Positions 1-9,455 of a stretch of DNA of 64,000 nucleotides are shown here, in pieces (position 1 is the stretch's first letter; every line of letters starts with the position of its first letter). A program made the position numbers and the translations under genes. The stretch spans positions 1 to 64,000 of the forward strand of contig CACJAW010000001.1 of assembly GCA_902591495.1 (NCBI GenBank), given 5' to 3'. The notes beneath the pieces were generated by a model. The model did no database searches. It had not been told where the DNA came from and was given only the letters and a program-made list of their open reading frames with translations. Source of the DNA: an uncultured Pseudohongiella sp. (GTDB lineage: Bacteria; Pseudomonadota; Gammaproteobacteria; Pseudomonadales; Pseudohongiellaceae).

Positions 1-336
1 ACATAGTTTCTAGCATCCTGAAGTTTTCAGCGACTTTATAGGGGCTATAGTGTGGCAGCATAATGCCGCCAGAACTGATCAAGAACGGAGAGTTTTACTG
101 GATTTTGCATTTAGGCTCTTACTCCAAGCACCTATTCAGTTTTTAACGTGAATTTAGGTCATTAAAAGGTAAAAATCTGATACAAACTTATGTTAGCATG
201 TCGAGCGGTCGCATTAAGGCTTGACGTAAAAAAAAGCAAGCACCGTGCGATGAATCGACATAACAAACAGATAAAGAATAAAATACATATAAATCAGCAC
301 CTTAAGAGAGTAAAACTCAGAAAGAAAAGGGGAGAG

Positions 337-3300
337 ATGATGCAAAAGAAGTTTCCAAGCAAACGACGAGGTTTGGCGCTTGCCGTTATGGTAGCTGCGG
401 CGGGAGCAACCATGCCGCTTTCGGCCCAGCAGAATGAACCTGAGGTCGAAGAAGTCATAGTGACAGGTTCCTACATTCGAGGCAGTGCGTTGGATGCGCC
501 GTCGCCTGTTAGCATAGTTGACAGAGATAGCATCCAGGCTCAGGGAGCTTCAACAATCTGGGATGTAATCAGGAATTTAGAGGTAAACCAAGGTTCAGAT
601 ACCAATGTCGAGGGAGCGATGGCAGGGTCTGGTAGCCAGAATACGGGAACTGCTGGGGTCAACTTGCGAAATCTTGGTGGTAACTCGACCCTTACCCTAA
701 TTAACGGAAAGAGATCAACACCAGCCGCGGTTGTGACCGCTTCCGGACAGGAGAGCGTGAATTTAAATTCCATCCCGCTCGTCATGACTGAGAGGGTGGA
801 AGTTCTTACTGATGGCGGCTCAGCTTTATATGGAGCTGATGCGGTAGCAGGTGTGGTCAACATTATCATGCGGACCGACTTTGACGGCTTAGAATTGTAT
901 GCTGACACCAACGGTATACAGGAAGCTGGAGGTACGTATGAAGAGACTTTCAGTGGCATATGGGGAACTGATTGGAATAATGGAAATACTCGATTGGTTC
1001 TTTCTGGAGAGTATTTTGAGAGGGACCCGCAAAAGCTTGAGCATGCCCAATATTTTGATGAAGACAGGATTATCTCTAACAGCAGAGTAGGATCCTTCTC
1101 TCCCACTAGCCCACTCGGCGCGACCTTTAACATGGGCTATCTCGATATGCCTCTGACGGGTCAAAATAAGGCGGAGCGTGCAGGTATTGGAGAGGCTGCG
1201 GGCGGAACGCGAGGTTTTGTTTATTCGGATCCGTTATGTGAATCGGGCTCCGGAGAATTCGGTCAGTTTTATGTAGATAACCGATACACTGATTTCGCTC
1301 GACGTTCTGGCCAGTGCTCAGAAAATAACATGGGCAACCAATTCATGACCTATGGTCAAGAGCGATACAGTCTCGCAGGATCATTTGAGCATGATTTCAG
1401 CAATGGAATGGAGTTTTATTCGTTCTTTAATTCCTCTGACTCGGAGATTACTCGAGAGTGGGATGGTCGCTCTTTCTCGCGAACGTTGCATATCTTTTGG
1501 GGACCAGAGGCCCTTGGGTCATTAGCGCCTTATATTGGCAATACGCCGACAGGAATTGCTCAAAATAATCCTAACCTTCAATCGAATGGGGGCTTTGGGC
1601 AGGGTTGGTACGGAGGTGGCGTGGCTACAGGTTGGCCGACCACTAGAACATCTGGCCTTCCCACGGATCAGAAAGAGTCTAACGTCCAAGCAGGCTTCAG
1701 GGGTGATTTTGAAGGATTTGGTCGTAATTTAGAATGGGATCTGAGTGTGGCGTGGAGTGAATCGAGCATAGAGCAAGAGGTTTCCACCCTGCAGCGAGAT
1801 CGTACAGAGCTTGCCATCAACGGCCTAGGCGGGCCTAACTGTACGCCGAATGGCTCTTCAGAGCTTAACTTCATGGCGGTTCCTGCCTTTGCACCACTGG
1901 GTGGACTATTCAACTTGGTTTTCCCAAATTATGTACTGAATACTTATGATACCTCCGCCCTGGCCCTTACCAGTACAAACCATGGTAGGGACGGTTGTCA
2001 GTTCTTCAATCCATTCTTAACTTCATTAACAGATCCTAATCTGGCGAATAGTCCTGAGTTGATTGACTGGATGGATCAGAGAATTTTGAGGGCAGACAAG
2101 CGAAACGAGCTCTTTGTTGTTGATTACGTGATGAATGGAGATCTTGGTGAGATGTCCGGCGGCACTGCGGCATTTGCTGCGGGTTTGCAGTACAGGAAAA
2201 GGAATGCTTCTGGCAGAGCGCCAGAGATTAACTATCCTGGTCTTAGCCCGATCAAGAGTTATGCTGAAGGTCTTCCGTTCCCTGCAAGCTTGTTTGCACC
2301 GGTAACAGAGCGGTACTCAGAGATAACAAATAACCTAGAATGTGCCAACTGTATTTTTAATTTTGATGACCAGAGAGATATTCGCTCATTGTTTGTTGAG
2401 CTATCACTACCTTGGGCAGAAAATGTCGAGACACAAGTTGCGCTGCGTTATGAGGACTATGAGGATATTGGAAGTGCACTCTCACCCAAAGTTGCCCTAA
2501 GCTGGAGGCCTGTTGAAGAGCTACTGCTTCGTGCCTCTTGGTCTGAGTCCTTTCGGGCACCAAATATTGGGGTAGTTAACCAGGCTTTCGAAGCCAATGG
2601 CACTACCATCCAAGATCCAATTCGAAACCAAGAGGTTAGAGCTGGGCTATTGCCGGCGACTAACGAAAATGCTATCGCTAACTTCTTCTATACCCGAGGA
2701 CGGGCTAATCCAGACCTCGATCCGGAGTATGCTGATACTTTCAATGTTGGTTTTCAATGGACGCCAGGCGGTGATTTAGACGGCTTGTCGGTTGGCGCAG
2801 ATATCTGGCGCTTTGAGGTAGAAGACAGAGTTCTGCCCTTGGTTCCTCGCGCTGCTATTAATCCCGAAATCGAAAAGTTCAACTCGGTTGTGGGCGATGA
2901 GAATAACTACGTGCTGAACGACACCATACCCCTTGACTCCAGAGGTCCGGACGGTAATGCGATTCCATGTAGCCCGAGTGCCTTAGCATCCGAATATGGT
3001 GCAAATTCGGACCAGCGTATCAACTGCGTTGTTAATCCTGATTTATATGTTGTGGATGGGGTGCAGCGGCTTTACGGCAGTGACGCTGCGGCAGGTGTTA
3101 CGTTAGTGTTGCCGGCGGTGAATGCTGGCACTTACGAGGTACAGGGAGTTGATTTCAAGGCGGGTTATACTTGGAATAACGACTATGGAACCTTCCGTGT
3201 GGGATTGGACTATACGCACATCGATCAATTCAAAGTTGACATCCCGGGTCTAGACCTAGGTCTGCAGGCTACTGGCAAGATGGATGCTGCCGGCGTTGAT

Positions 3301-3681
3301 GGCGAGCAAAACATCGTGAGACCCGTTCCTGATAACAGAGGTAACATCAATTTCAGTTGGGCTAAGGATAATCATCGAGTATCGATCTTTAATCGTCACA
3401 TCGGCTCGTTTCAGGTGTTAAGTCATGATGACTTTATGGCGAATCCAAACAGTGCCGAGGCTAACAAGGCATATGCGAAGTCGATGACTGATAGTTACAA
3501 CACTTGGGACATACAATATGCCTACACGAGAGATTGGGGTGATAGCTCCTCTATCTTCACTGTTGGTGTGATTGATGCCACTAACGAGGATATACCTTTG
3601 TTCAGGAGACAAGCCTATCACTCTTCTGTATACGATCCACGAGGAAGACGTTGGTACGCAAGGGTTCTCTGGCAATTTTAA
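337..3681 (+). CDS. TonB-dependent outer-membrane receptor
   Basis: Large outer-membrane receptor that would import a ligand using TonB energy; the ligand cannot be told from sequence. The start is placed at the ATG ATG pair at 337/340 because AAGGGGAGAG sits directly upstream and the protein then opens with a signal peptide (MMQKKFPSKRRGLALAVMVA, cleavage near LSAQQ). The open frame continues upstream to 190 but that stretch is Lys/Arg-rich and not signal-like. After the signal comes the TonB-box-like EEVIVTGSYIRG, a plug domain (DAPSPVSIVDRDSIQAQGASTIWDVI; LINGKRSTP; DGGSALYGADAVAGVVNIIMR) and a long beta-barrel ending in the typical aromatic GRRWYARVLWQF. About 1,114 residues, in the size range of marine polymer or siderophore receptors. 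Transcribed alone, with a strong terminator behind it. Family very secure, substrate unknown. Confidence 0.93.
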   Translation: MMQKKFPSKRRGLALAVMVAAAGATMPLSAQQNEPEVEEVIVTGSYIRGSALDAPSPVSIVDRDSIQAQGASTIWDVIRNLEVNQGSDTNVEGAMAGSGSQNTGTAGVNLRNLGGNSTLTLINGKRSTPAAVVTASGQESVNLNSIPLVMTERVEVLTDGGSALYGADAVAGVVNIIMRTDFDGLELYADTNGIQEAGGTYEETFSGIWGTDWNNGNTRLVLSGEYFERDPQKLEHAQYFDEDRIISNSRVGSFSPTSPLGATFNMGYLDMPLTGQNKAERAGIGEAAGGTRGFVYSDPLCESGSGEFGQFYVDNRYTDFARRSGQCSENNMGNQFMTYGQERYSLAGSFEHDFSNGMEFYSFFNSSDSEITREWDGRSFSRTLHIFWGPEALGSLAPYIGNTPTGIAQNNPNLQSNGGFGQGWYGGGVATGWPTTRTSGLPTDQKESNVQAGFRGDFEGFGRNLEWDLSVAWSESSIEQEVSTLQRDRTELAINGLGGPNCTPNGSSELNFMAVPAFAPLGGLFNLVFPNYVLNTYDTSALALTSTNHGRDGCQFFNPFLTSLTDPNLANSPELIDWMDQRILRADKRNELFVVDYVMNGDLGEMSGGTAAFAAGLQYRKRNASGRAPEINYPGLSPIKSYAEGLPFPASLFAPVTERYSEITNNLECANCIFNFDDQRDIRSLFVELSLPWAENVETQVALRYEDYEDIGSALSPKVALSWRPVEELLLRASWSESFRAPNIGVVNQAFEANGTTIQDPIRNQEVRAGLLPATNENAIANFFYTRGRANPDLDPEYADTFNVGFQWTPGGDLDGLSVGADIWRFEVEDRVLPLVPRAAINPEIEKFNSVVGDENNYVLNDTIPLDSRGPDGNAIPCSPSALASEYGANSDQRINCVVNPDLYVVDGVQRLYGSDAAAGVTLVLPAVNAGTYEVQGVDFKAGYTWNNDYGTFRVGLDYTHIDQFKVDIPGLDLGLQATGKMDAAGVDGEQNIVRPVPDNRGNINFSWAKDNHRVSIFNRHIGSFQVLSHDDFMANPNSAEANKAYAKSMTDSYNTWDIQYAYTRDWGDSSSIFTVGVIDATNEDIPLFRRQAYHSSVYDPRGRRWYARVLWQF

Positions 3682-3700
3682 GTAGTGCTTGAGTGAGAAA

Positions 3701-3730
3701 AAGGCGATGAGAAATCATCGCCTTTTTTTT
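3701..3730 (+). terminator. Rho-independent terminator of the TonB receptor
   Basis: A perfect 10-bp stem (AAGGCGATGA / TCATCGCCTT) with a GAAA tetraloop at 3711-3714 is followed by a run of T, 20 nt after the receptor stop codon. The A-run before the stem pairs with the T-run after it, so it could also end transcription in the other direction. Confidence 0.92.
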
Positions 3731-3825
3731 ATCGGCTAATTATCTATCCTGTAATTTTAATTGATTTGTGTTTTCTGGAAGCACGAGTCATCCTTAATCC
3801 TTATCGAATTGTTTACAAAATAATA

Positions 3826-4230
3826 ATGAAGATTTTAAGTTTAATCGAGTCGGAGTTAAGTTTTTTGACGCTGCGGGCCAGCGGGCCGGGAGGGCAGCGG
3901 GTAAATAAAGTAGAAACTGCTGTTCAGCTAAGATTTGATATTCATAATTCAAGTCTACAACCAAAGGCTAAAGAAAGGTTATTACAGTATAGGGATCATC
4001 GAATTTCACAAGATGGTATTATACTGATTAAAGCTCAGCGCTATCGTAGTCAAGACAAAAACAAACAAGATGCTAGAGAGCGTCTGGTATCTTTGATTGT
4101 TAAGGCGACGAAAGTCGAGGCAAAAAGAATACCAACAAAACCGAGTCGAACCGCAAAAAAGAAACGCGCGATAAGTAAAAAGCGGACTGCACTAACAAAA
4201 GAACTTCGAAAAAAGCCTGGTCTTGAATAA
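3826..4230 (+). CDS. arfB: Alternative ribosome-rescue factor ArfB (RF-1 domain peptidyl-tRNA hydrolase)
   Basis: ArfB (YaeJ) enters ribosomes stalled on truncated mRNA and hydrolyses the peptidyl-tRNA. The catalytic GGQ is visible in ASGPGGQRVNKVETAVQLRFDI (about residues 18-39), followed by the family's HRISQDGIILIKAQRYRSQ segment and the Lys/Arg-rich tail (PTKPSRTAKKKRAISKKRT) that reads the empty mRNA channel. The ATG at 3826 gives MKILSLIESELSFLTLRA and a 134-residue protein, the usual family length; the frame is open a further 20 codons upstream without a good start. It lacks the codon-recognition domains of RF1/RF2, which separates it from prfA/prfB. Confidence 0.93.
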   Translation: MKILSLIESELSFLTLRASGPGGQRVNKVETAVQLRFDIHNSSLQPKAKERLLQYRDHRISQDGIILIKAQRYRSQDKNKQDARERLVSLIVKATKVEAKRIPTKPSRTAKKKRAISKKRTALTKELRKKPGLE

Positions 4231-4260
4231 TCGGAAATAATTTATAAGTAGGACCTTTAA

Positions 4261-4791
4261 TTGTCGATGAAAAATAAACTTAAATTCGCAACACTTACTT
4301 TGGTCTTGTTTTATTTTAAGAGTGGTCTTGCTCAGACTGAGATCTCTGACGCTGAGCAAACCTTTGTATATATCTCGAGTACATTAAATACTTTTAAAAC
4401 GACGGGCAGGCTGGTAAATAATCCAGGCATTGACGGTTCAGATCTCGAATCATTCATTGAGCTGTTAGAGTACTACTCTGAAGAATTTAGTAAGGAATTC
4501 AATTCAGATTCGGCAATGTGCGGATATTATTTAAATCCAGAAAATAGTCGGATGACCATCGAAGAAAAAGCTCAGATAAGTTTCAGTTTTTTAAATAGTC
4601 TAGAAACAAGGGTAGAGCACTATCTTACTGTTAATGAGTACTTTCAAGAAGAATTGGCGGAAGAGTTTGGGACTTTCTTACTAGATAATATAAACGAGTT
4701 AAAACTGCAGTCAGTAAGTCATTTATGGCTGCCATCATCCGCACTAGATGAGGCAGCCGTAATTAGCTTTCTTGACTCGACGTGTCAGTAG
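4261..4791 (+). CDS. Hypothetical secreted protein
   Basis: Unrecognised protein of about 175 residues with an N-terminal signal peptide (KNKLKFATLTLVLFYFKSGLAQ, cleavage after LAQ). The mature part is acidic and helix-rich with two cysteines (MCGYY and the C-terminal STCQ), which could form one disulfide in the periplasm. An AGGA at 4250-4253 is well placed for the TTG at 4261 and too far from the ATG at 4267; either start keeps the signal peptide. It follows arfB by 30 bp and may share its transcript. No function can be assigned. Confidence 0.7.
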   Translation: MSMKNKLKFATLTLVLFYFKSGLAQTEISDAEQTFVYISSTLNTFKTTGRLVNNPGIDGSDLESFIELLEYYSEEFSKEFNSDSAMCGYYLNPENSRMTIEEKAQISFSFLNSLETRVEHYLTVNEYFQEELAEEFGTFLLDNINELKLQSVSHLWLPSSALDEAAVISFLDSTCQ

Positions 4792-4839
4792 AGAGCAGAG
4801 CCACGATGTGTATTTCTTTGGGATCGTCGTGTGCGCTTC

Positions 4840-6024
4840 TTAAAATACCTCAAATAATCCCGCAGCACCCATCCCTCCGCCAACACACATAGTGCAGACG
4901 ACATATTTTGCGTTGCGTCTTTTGCCTTCAATAAGCGCATGGCCAACCATTCGCGCGCCACTCATCCCATAGGGGTGACCTATCGAAATAGCACCACCAT
5001 TGACGTTGAGAAGTTCATTCGGGATTCCGAGCTTATCTCGACAGTAAATGACTTGGACTGCGAAAGCTTCGTTAAGCTCCCATAAGCCGATGTCGTCCAT
5101 CGATAGATTAAACCTTTCCAGAAGTTTGGGTACCGCATATATCGGGCCGATCCCCATCTCGTCTGGGTCTAAACCAGCTACTGCAACCCCCTTATATGCG
5201 CCAAGAGGTTCAAGATTCTTCTGCTCTGCCAGTTTACTGTCCATTAAAACAGCGGCAGACGCTCCGTCTGAAAGCTGGCTTGCATTACCGGCTGTAATCA
5301 CTCCTCCTTCGAAGACGGTCTTCAAGCCTGCTAGGCCCTCGGCTGTTGTGGTAGGACGGTTGCCTTCATCCTTGTCAAGAGTCACATCATGGATGCTTTG
5401 TTTTTTGGTTTCTTTATCAACAAAAACCATTTTTGAAGGCAATGGCACAATTTCATCACTAAATTTGCCGGCTTCCTGGGCCGCAGCGGTGCGCTGCTGG
5501 CTTTGTAAGCCATATTCATCCTGCTGCTCTCGGGAAATGTCATATCTCTTTGCAACCGTCTCGGCTGTTTCTAACATGGACATGTATGCGTGCTGGGACT
5601 TTGCAATCACATTTGGATCTTGCGCCCGGTAGGCGTTCCTATGCTCATTTTGCACTAAGCTAATAGACTCCAGGCCACCACCAACAGTAATAGGCATATG
5701 GTCATGGACAATTTGCTTTGCAGCAGTCGCAATCGCTAACATCCCTGATGAACACTGGCGGTCTATACTCATTCCCGATACGGAGTTAGGAAGTCCCGCA
5801 GCTATTGCCGATGTCCGTCCTATGTTTTGGCCTGATGATCCTTGCTGCATCGCACAGCCCATGATTACATCATCCACCTCAGCAGAGTCTATTCCAGCTC
5901 GCTTCACAGCATTGGCAATTGCATGCCCTCCCAATGTCGGCGCGTCAGTGTCATTGAAGGCTCCGCGGTATGCTCTACCTATTGGGGTCCTTGCTGTTGA
6001 TACGATTACTGCTTGTCTAGTCAT
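4840..6024 (-). CDS. Acetyl-CoA acyltransferase (thiolase family)
   Basis: Condenses or cleaves acyl-CoA, as in beta-oxidation or acetoacetyl-CoA metabolism. The three thiolase signatures are present: nucleophilic Cys in IDRQCSSGM (near residue 90), the histidine in [20 protein letters not shown], and the second Cys in [15 protein letters not shown] near the C-terminus. The ATG at 6024 is preferred because GGAG lies six bases upstream; a TTG four codons earlier lies inside that ribosome-binding site. Length (394 aa) is normal for biosynthetic/degradative thiolases. No beta-oxidation partner lies next to it, so the exact substrate length is open. Confidence 0.92.
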   Translation of the reverse strand: MTRQAVIVSTARTPIGRAYRGAFNDTDAPTLGGHAIANAVKRAGIDSAEVDDVIMGCAMQQGSSGQNIGRTSAIAAGLPNSVSGMSIDRQCSSGMLAIATAAKQIVHDHMPITVGGGLESISLVQNEHRNAYRAQDPNVIAKSQHAYMSMLETAETVAKRYDISREQQDEYGLQSQQRTAAAQEAGKFSDEIVPLPSKMVFVDKETKKQSIHDVTLDKDEGNRPTTTAEGLAGLKTVFEGGVITAGNASQLSDGASAAVLMDSKLAEQKNLEPLGAYKGVAVAGLDPDEMGIGPIYAVPKLLERFNLSMDDIGLWELNEAFAVQVIYCRDKLGIPNELLNVNGGAISIGHPYGMSGARMVGHALIEGKRRNAKYVVCTMCVGGGMGAAGLFEVF

Positions 6025-6120
6025 TCGATTCTCCAATTAACTCCAAGAAAGTTGTGCCATGTAAAACTGATGTGGATCAGTGTTCTCTATATTTATCTAT
6101 GTAAAAGCAAGTTTCAAATT

Positions 6121-6639
6121 TTACTTGCTAATTAGTGCTATGACCTCATCTAGTGCTGATTTTGCAAGGTTAACCATTTCCTCGTCGGTTCGGTCTTGTA
6201 TGGGGTGGGGGACAAACACACGAGCGGGTTTAATGCCAAGAGATTTTCCTTGAGCATTCGCTGCTTGCTCGAATTCGCAAGATGCTATAAAACCTGATGG
6301 TAAGCCTCTTCCTTCTAAGTCCATGATGTCATGCAAACTGCACGAGGTACATGAGCCTCAGTCGGCTAACCCTTCAATAACCGCATCGCATTCAACGCTG
6401 ATCTGTTGGTTAAGCTCTTTAGGAGCTACACGAGCGAATGTTGGTTTTCTATAGCGCTTAACCTTGGCACCTAACGTTAGAAGATGCTTCTCAATCTCAT
6501 CCAAAAACTCTTTACCGCGAGGTTTGGAAATATCAAGCAACCCGATCGTTGCATCTTTTAGTGTTTCCAACCTTGGCAGAGTCTGTCGTTCCGCCGGAGC
6601 AAGCTCGGCAGTTGGATCTAACATGATTGTGTTACTCAT
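6121..6639 (-). CDS. UGSC-family selenoprotein, small subunit (in-frame UGA read as Sec)
   Basis: Two collinear reading frames (6358-6639 and 6121-6357) are joined through a single TGA at 6360-6358. Reading it as selenocysteine gives GLAD-U-GSCTSCSLHD, exactly the U-G-S-C motif after which the UGSC family is named; the homologous position is Cys in non-seleno members. The joined protein is about 172 residues, with the N-terminal half (LKDATIGLLDISKPRGKEF) and the C-terminal half (PARVFVPHPIQDRTDEEMVNLA) both typical of this family. The start ATG at 6639 has a strong AAGGAG. A hairpin 12 nt past the UGA fits a bacterial SECIS, and tRNA-Sec is encoded 9.6 kb away. It lies 15 bp behind its larger partner. 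The reaction is unknown; a redox role is inferred from Sec plus nearby Cys. Confidence 0.88.
6329..6345 (-). promoter_or_regulatory. Candidate bacterial SECIS hairpin
   Basis: On the coding strand a 7-bp stem TCGTGCA / TGCATGA encloses a GTT loop, with the loop starting 19 nt after the UGA. That spacing and the TGCA-G-U-TGCA arrangement are close to what I recall for the E. coli fdhF SECIS. Inference from sequence only. Confidence 0.55.
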
Positions 6640-6654
6640 GAGTGTCTCCTTATT

Positions 6655-8094
6655 TTAAATTCTTTGTGATACGAGCTGGCTTCCCTTTTCCCCTGAAGCC
6701 ACCCAGCCGCTAATGATAGCTGAAAACATTCCCGCTTTACTTCCAGTGGATGTAATGTGTAGTCCATCATCACGAAATTTGTTAATTATTTTGTTCTCAA
6801 ATTTTTTAGGCATCCCCTCTGCTATGCCTTTGGCTCCCACGATTAGATCTGCACCAGAGGCCATCAGATTATCATAAAGAGCAATTTTCAAATCTTCTTT
6901 CTTCCAGCCAGCATTTCTAAACACTCGTCTGTGCTCTGGACATACCACCAAGATTGCGTCTGCTCCGCCATATAGCTTTGTGTTTACCACAGACTTCAAG
7001 CTTGCTGCCATGCTTCTTACAAGCGAACCTGGTTCTCTGGATTTCTGATCTACAATTGGTTGTAACCCCTCGCCGGCAAAGAGACTGATGACTGAATCTC
7101 TTCTTTCAAAACCTTGATCTTGAGCTAACGTGCTCCAGTTTTCATCCGATTCATCCTCGGCAAAACAGAATGTGTACTTCCCTGGATTCCCCATCACGGC
7201 TCTATCGATGCCACCCGGCTTCCCGCCACCTACGTTACGAATTAGCAATTGAAGGGCCCGCCCTATTGTTGCGTTGGCTCGAGTTCCTTGCCCCAGCGCA
7301 TTAATACCATTATTCAAACCAATCTGTTGTATGACAGGCCCATTAACTATCATCACGGGGCCAGAGAAATAGGTTGTACAGAGTAAGCCATGCATACAGA
7401 ATCTGTCTTTTAGCGCGGCTTCAACGGAGGCGAGTACCACTGGGAAGTAATCGGGTTTACACCCTGCTAACACGGCATTAATAGCAACTTTCTCAATTGA
7501 GCAGGGCACATTGTCTGGTGGAATGTTACCAATTATCTCGCTAGGTGAACGATTAGTTCCTCTTAACATGCGTATTACCCGAACGGTTGTCGGTGGCACC
7601 ACCGGCAGCCCATCGCTCCAGCCCCGTTCGTAGCAACTTTCAATTTCGTCTTCGAGATCTGCTAGCTGAATACTTCGCGATAAAAGTAATTCTTTGTCGA
7701 AGCGAGCTGCTAATCGCTCTTCCATGCCCGGTTCTTGTGTCTTAGATCCACATCCAGGTTTGAAGTCGTCTAGGTCTTTTCCCAAGGATGATAGTTTAGT
7801 TAATTTCTGCCACTCTGCTTTATCCCATCCAAAAGTACGATCAGTCTCTTTTGACTGAGTTGAACAGATAAGAGTAGGGACAATTTCTATATTGTTTTTA
7901 TAGGAGAATTCCAGCGATGTATCGTCAATCTTATTCTCTACACTTTTTGGAAAGGAAGGGTCATCTTGGACATAGACAGAGACATTTTCAGGGTAATGAG
8001 CCAGTAACTCGGTTAATACTGGTTCAATCATTTCGCAAGTTGGACAATCTTTTTTTATTACTACCGAAAATTTTTGTTCTGATGATTGGGACAA
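6655..8094 (-). CDS. UGSC-associated large protein with N-terminal thioredoxin-like domain
   Basis: Partner of the downstream UGSC selenoprotein. Residues about 1-110 look thioredoxin-like, with a CPTC redox pair near residue 18 (VVIKKDCPTCEMIEPVL). The remainder (from LADLEDEIESCYERGWSDGLPVVPPT) is the large UGSC-associated domain with many conserved Gly/Pro stretches and several cysteines (FCMHGLLCTTYFSGP). The frame has an in-frame stop two codons upstream of TTG 8094, and no ATG precedes the CPTC motif, so TTG is the likely start, with AGAGAGA upstream. Together the pair probably forms a thiol/selenol redox enzyme; the substrate is not known. Standing next to a Sec-containing partner strengthens the redox reading. 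Confidence 0.75.
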   Translation of the reverse strand: MSQSSEQKFSVVIKKDCPTCEMIEPVLTELLAHYPENVSVYVQDDPSFPKSVENKIDDTSLEFSYKNNIEIVPTLICSTQSKETDRTFGWDKAEWQKLTKLSSLGKDLDDFKPGCGSKTQEPGMEERLAARFDKELLLSRSIQLADLEDEIESCYERGWSDGLPVVPPTTVRVIRMLRGTNRSPSEIIGNIPPDNVPCSIEKVAINAVLAGCKPDYFPVVLASVEAALKDRFCMHGLLCTTYFSGPVMIVNGPVIQQIGLNNGINALGQGTRANATIGRALQLLIRNVGGGKPGGIDRAVMGNPGKYTFCFAEDESDENWSTLAQDQGFERRDSVISLFAGEGLQPIVDQKSREPGSLVRSMAASLKSVVNTKLYGGADAILVVCPEHRRVFRNAGWKKEDLKIALYDNLMASGADLIVGAKGIAEGMPKKFENKIINKFRDDGLHITSTGSKAGMFSAIISGWVASGEKGSQLVSQRI

Positions 8095-8156
8095 GTTTTA
8101 TAATCTCTCTGGGTTTGTGATAGTTGTAATTTCTCTGTCAGCGTCGTCTTGGGTTT

Positions 8157-8513
8157 TCAATAAATAAAACCAAGGGTACAGATTCCGACAAGTATGTTTA
8201 TGATCATGAAAATAGAAGAAGTTCTGGACATTACTTTCCAAAGTTGTGGTCCCTGATAGGCGTTTCTTATTAATATCAATAGCAGAGCAGTATAGCCTAA
8301 CTGCAGGCTTGTGATAATTAAATAGGATATCCAGCGTTCGAGGTCTACCGCTCGACTTCCCAAAAAAAAATACACAGTACATCCCAGAAAGAAAAGGGCC
8401 CAATAAGTGACGGCTAGACCATATTCACCTGATAGAAGACGCTGCGCGAATGATCGATTGTCAGTGGAGTCCTTGTCGTTAAGTTGTTCCACGTTTGCAG
8501 ACTGATTTTCCAT
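8157..8513 (-). CDS. Hypothetical membrane protein (three predicted helices)
   Basis: A 118-residue protein with a hydrophilic N-terminus (MENQSANVEQLNDKDSTDNRS) followed by three hydrophobic stretches: YGLAVTYWALFFLGCTVYFFLG, WISYLIITSLQLGYTALLLIL and SSIFMIINILVGICTLGFIY. No family recognised. It sits upstream of the UGSC genes on the same strand, 62 bp away, and could be cotranscribed with them. Confidence 0.6.
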   Translation of the reverse strand: MENQSANVEQLNDKDSTDNRSFAQRLLSGEYGLAVTYWALFFLGCTVYFFLGSRAVDLERWISYLIITSLQLGYTALLLILIRNAYQGPQLWKVMSRTSSIFMIINILVGICTLGFIY

Positions 8514-8574
8514 TTCCTAAGTTTAACGTACAAGCATATAACTGAAAATAACTACTTCTAACTTGAAGCAGGAT

Positions 8575-9426
8575 TTATTTTTTTCCCATCAAACCTTGAA
8601 GGGCTGCAGGGATATCAGCCGGAAGGACTACGAATTTAGAATTTCCCGATTCAGAAAGCTGTTGCAATGATGAAATGTATTTTTCTCCGAGTAAATAGAC
8701 TACCGGGAGCTCTTTCTCACCAATAGCCTCGGTAACTTTGGTGATGGCTTGCTTACTAGCATCAGCAAGTATTACTTGCGCTTCGGCTTCTCTTTTAGAC
8801 GCTTCTAACTCCCCTTCGGCCTTTAGGATGGTAGCTTGTTTGTCACCATCTGCTCTCGTTACTGTTGCTCTTCTTTCTCGCTCTGCGGCTGCCTGCTCTT
8901 CCATTGCCTGCTGCATGGTGCTTGACGGATTTATATCCTGTATTTCCACTGTCTTTAGGGTTATGCCCCAATCCGCTATGTCATCCGATATGGCGGCTTT
9001 AAGCTTTGCTTTTATATGGTCACGCGATGAAAGTGCATCGTCTAAATTCATCTCACCCACTATTGAACGGAGCGATGTCTGTACTAATGTTTGTATGGCG
9101 ATTACGTAATTTTCCACCCCGTAAACGGCTTTTTCGGGGGATACTATGTTTATGTATGCGACTGCGTTGGTAATTATTACGGCATTATCCTTTGTGATTA
9201 CCTCTTGAGACGGGATATCGAGGACGATATCCTTAGTTGTGACTTTGAAGGCAACCGTATCAATGTAGGGTATGATAAAATTCAGGCCTGGGTTTAGGGT
9301 TGAGCTATATTTACCGAGCCGTTGGACAACCCACTTAAAACCCTGAGGAACTTGACGCACTCCCTGAGCCACTGTTACCAGTAAAAAAACAAAGACAGCA
9401 ATTGCTAAGATCATGCTAGGTTCCAT
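8575..9426 (-). CDS. qmcA: SPFH/Band 7 membrane protein QmcA-like
   Basis: Stomatin/prohibitin-type scaffold of the inner membrane. An N-terminal helix (MILAIAVFVFLLVTVAQGV) is followed by the Band 7 domain (VPQGFKWVVQRLGKYSSTLNPGLNFIIPYID) and a coiled segment rich in Ala/Glu (MEEQAAAERERRATVTRADG). Length 283 aa is close to E. coli QmcA. The next gene downstream of its start codes for an NfeD-like protein, the classic SPFH partner, and both are on the same strand 29 bp apart, so they form the usual two-gene operon for membrane quality control. Confidence 0.88.
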   Translation of the reverse strand: MEPSMILAIAVFVFLLVTVAQGVRQVPQGFKWVVQRLGKYSSTLNPGLNFIIPYIDTVAFKVTTKDIVLDIPSQEVITKDNAVIITNAVAYINIVSPEKAVYGVENYVIAIQTLVQTSLRSIVGEMNLDDALSSRDHIKAKLKAAISDDIADWGITLKTVEIQDINPSSTMQQAMEEQAAAERERRATVTRADGDKQATILKAEGELEASKREAEAQVILADASKQAITKVTEAIGEKELPVVYLLGEKYISSLQQLSESGNSKFVVLPADIPAALQGLMGKK

Positions 9427-9455
9427 TTTAAGTTTTCCTCAGTAAATTTTGAGTT

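Noticed and set aside
540-1164. Antisense open frames in the TonB receptor and in other large genes
   Set aside because: They follow the codon structure of the real gene on the other strand, lack ribosome-binding sites and resemble no family.
4801-4839. Terminator between the secreted protein and the thiolase
   Set aside because: Only a 5-bp CACGA/TCGTG stem and no T-run.
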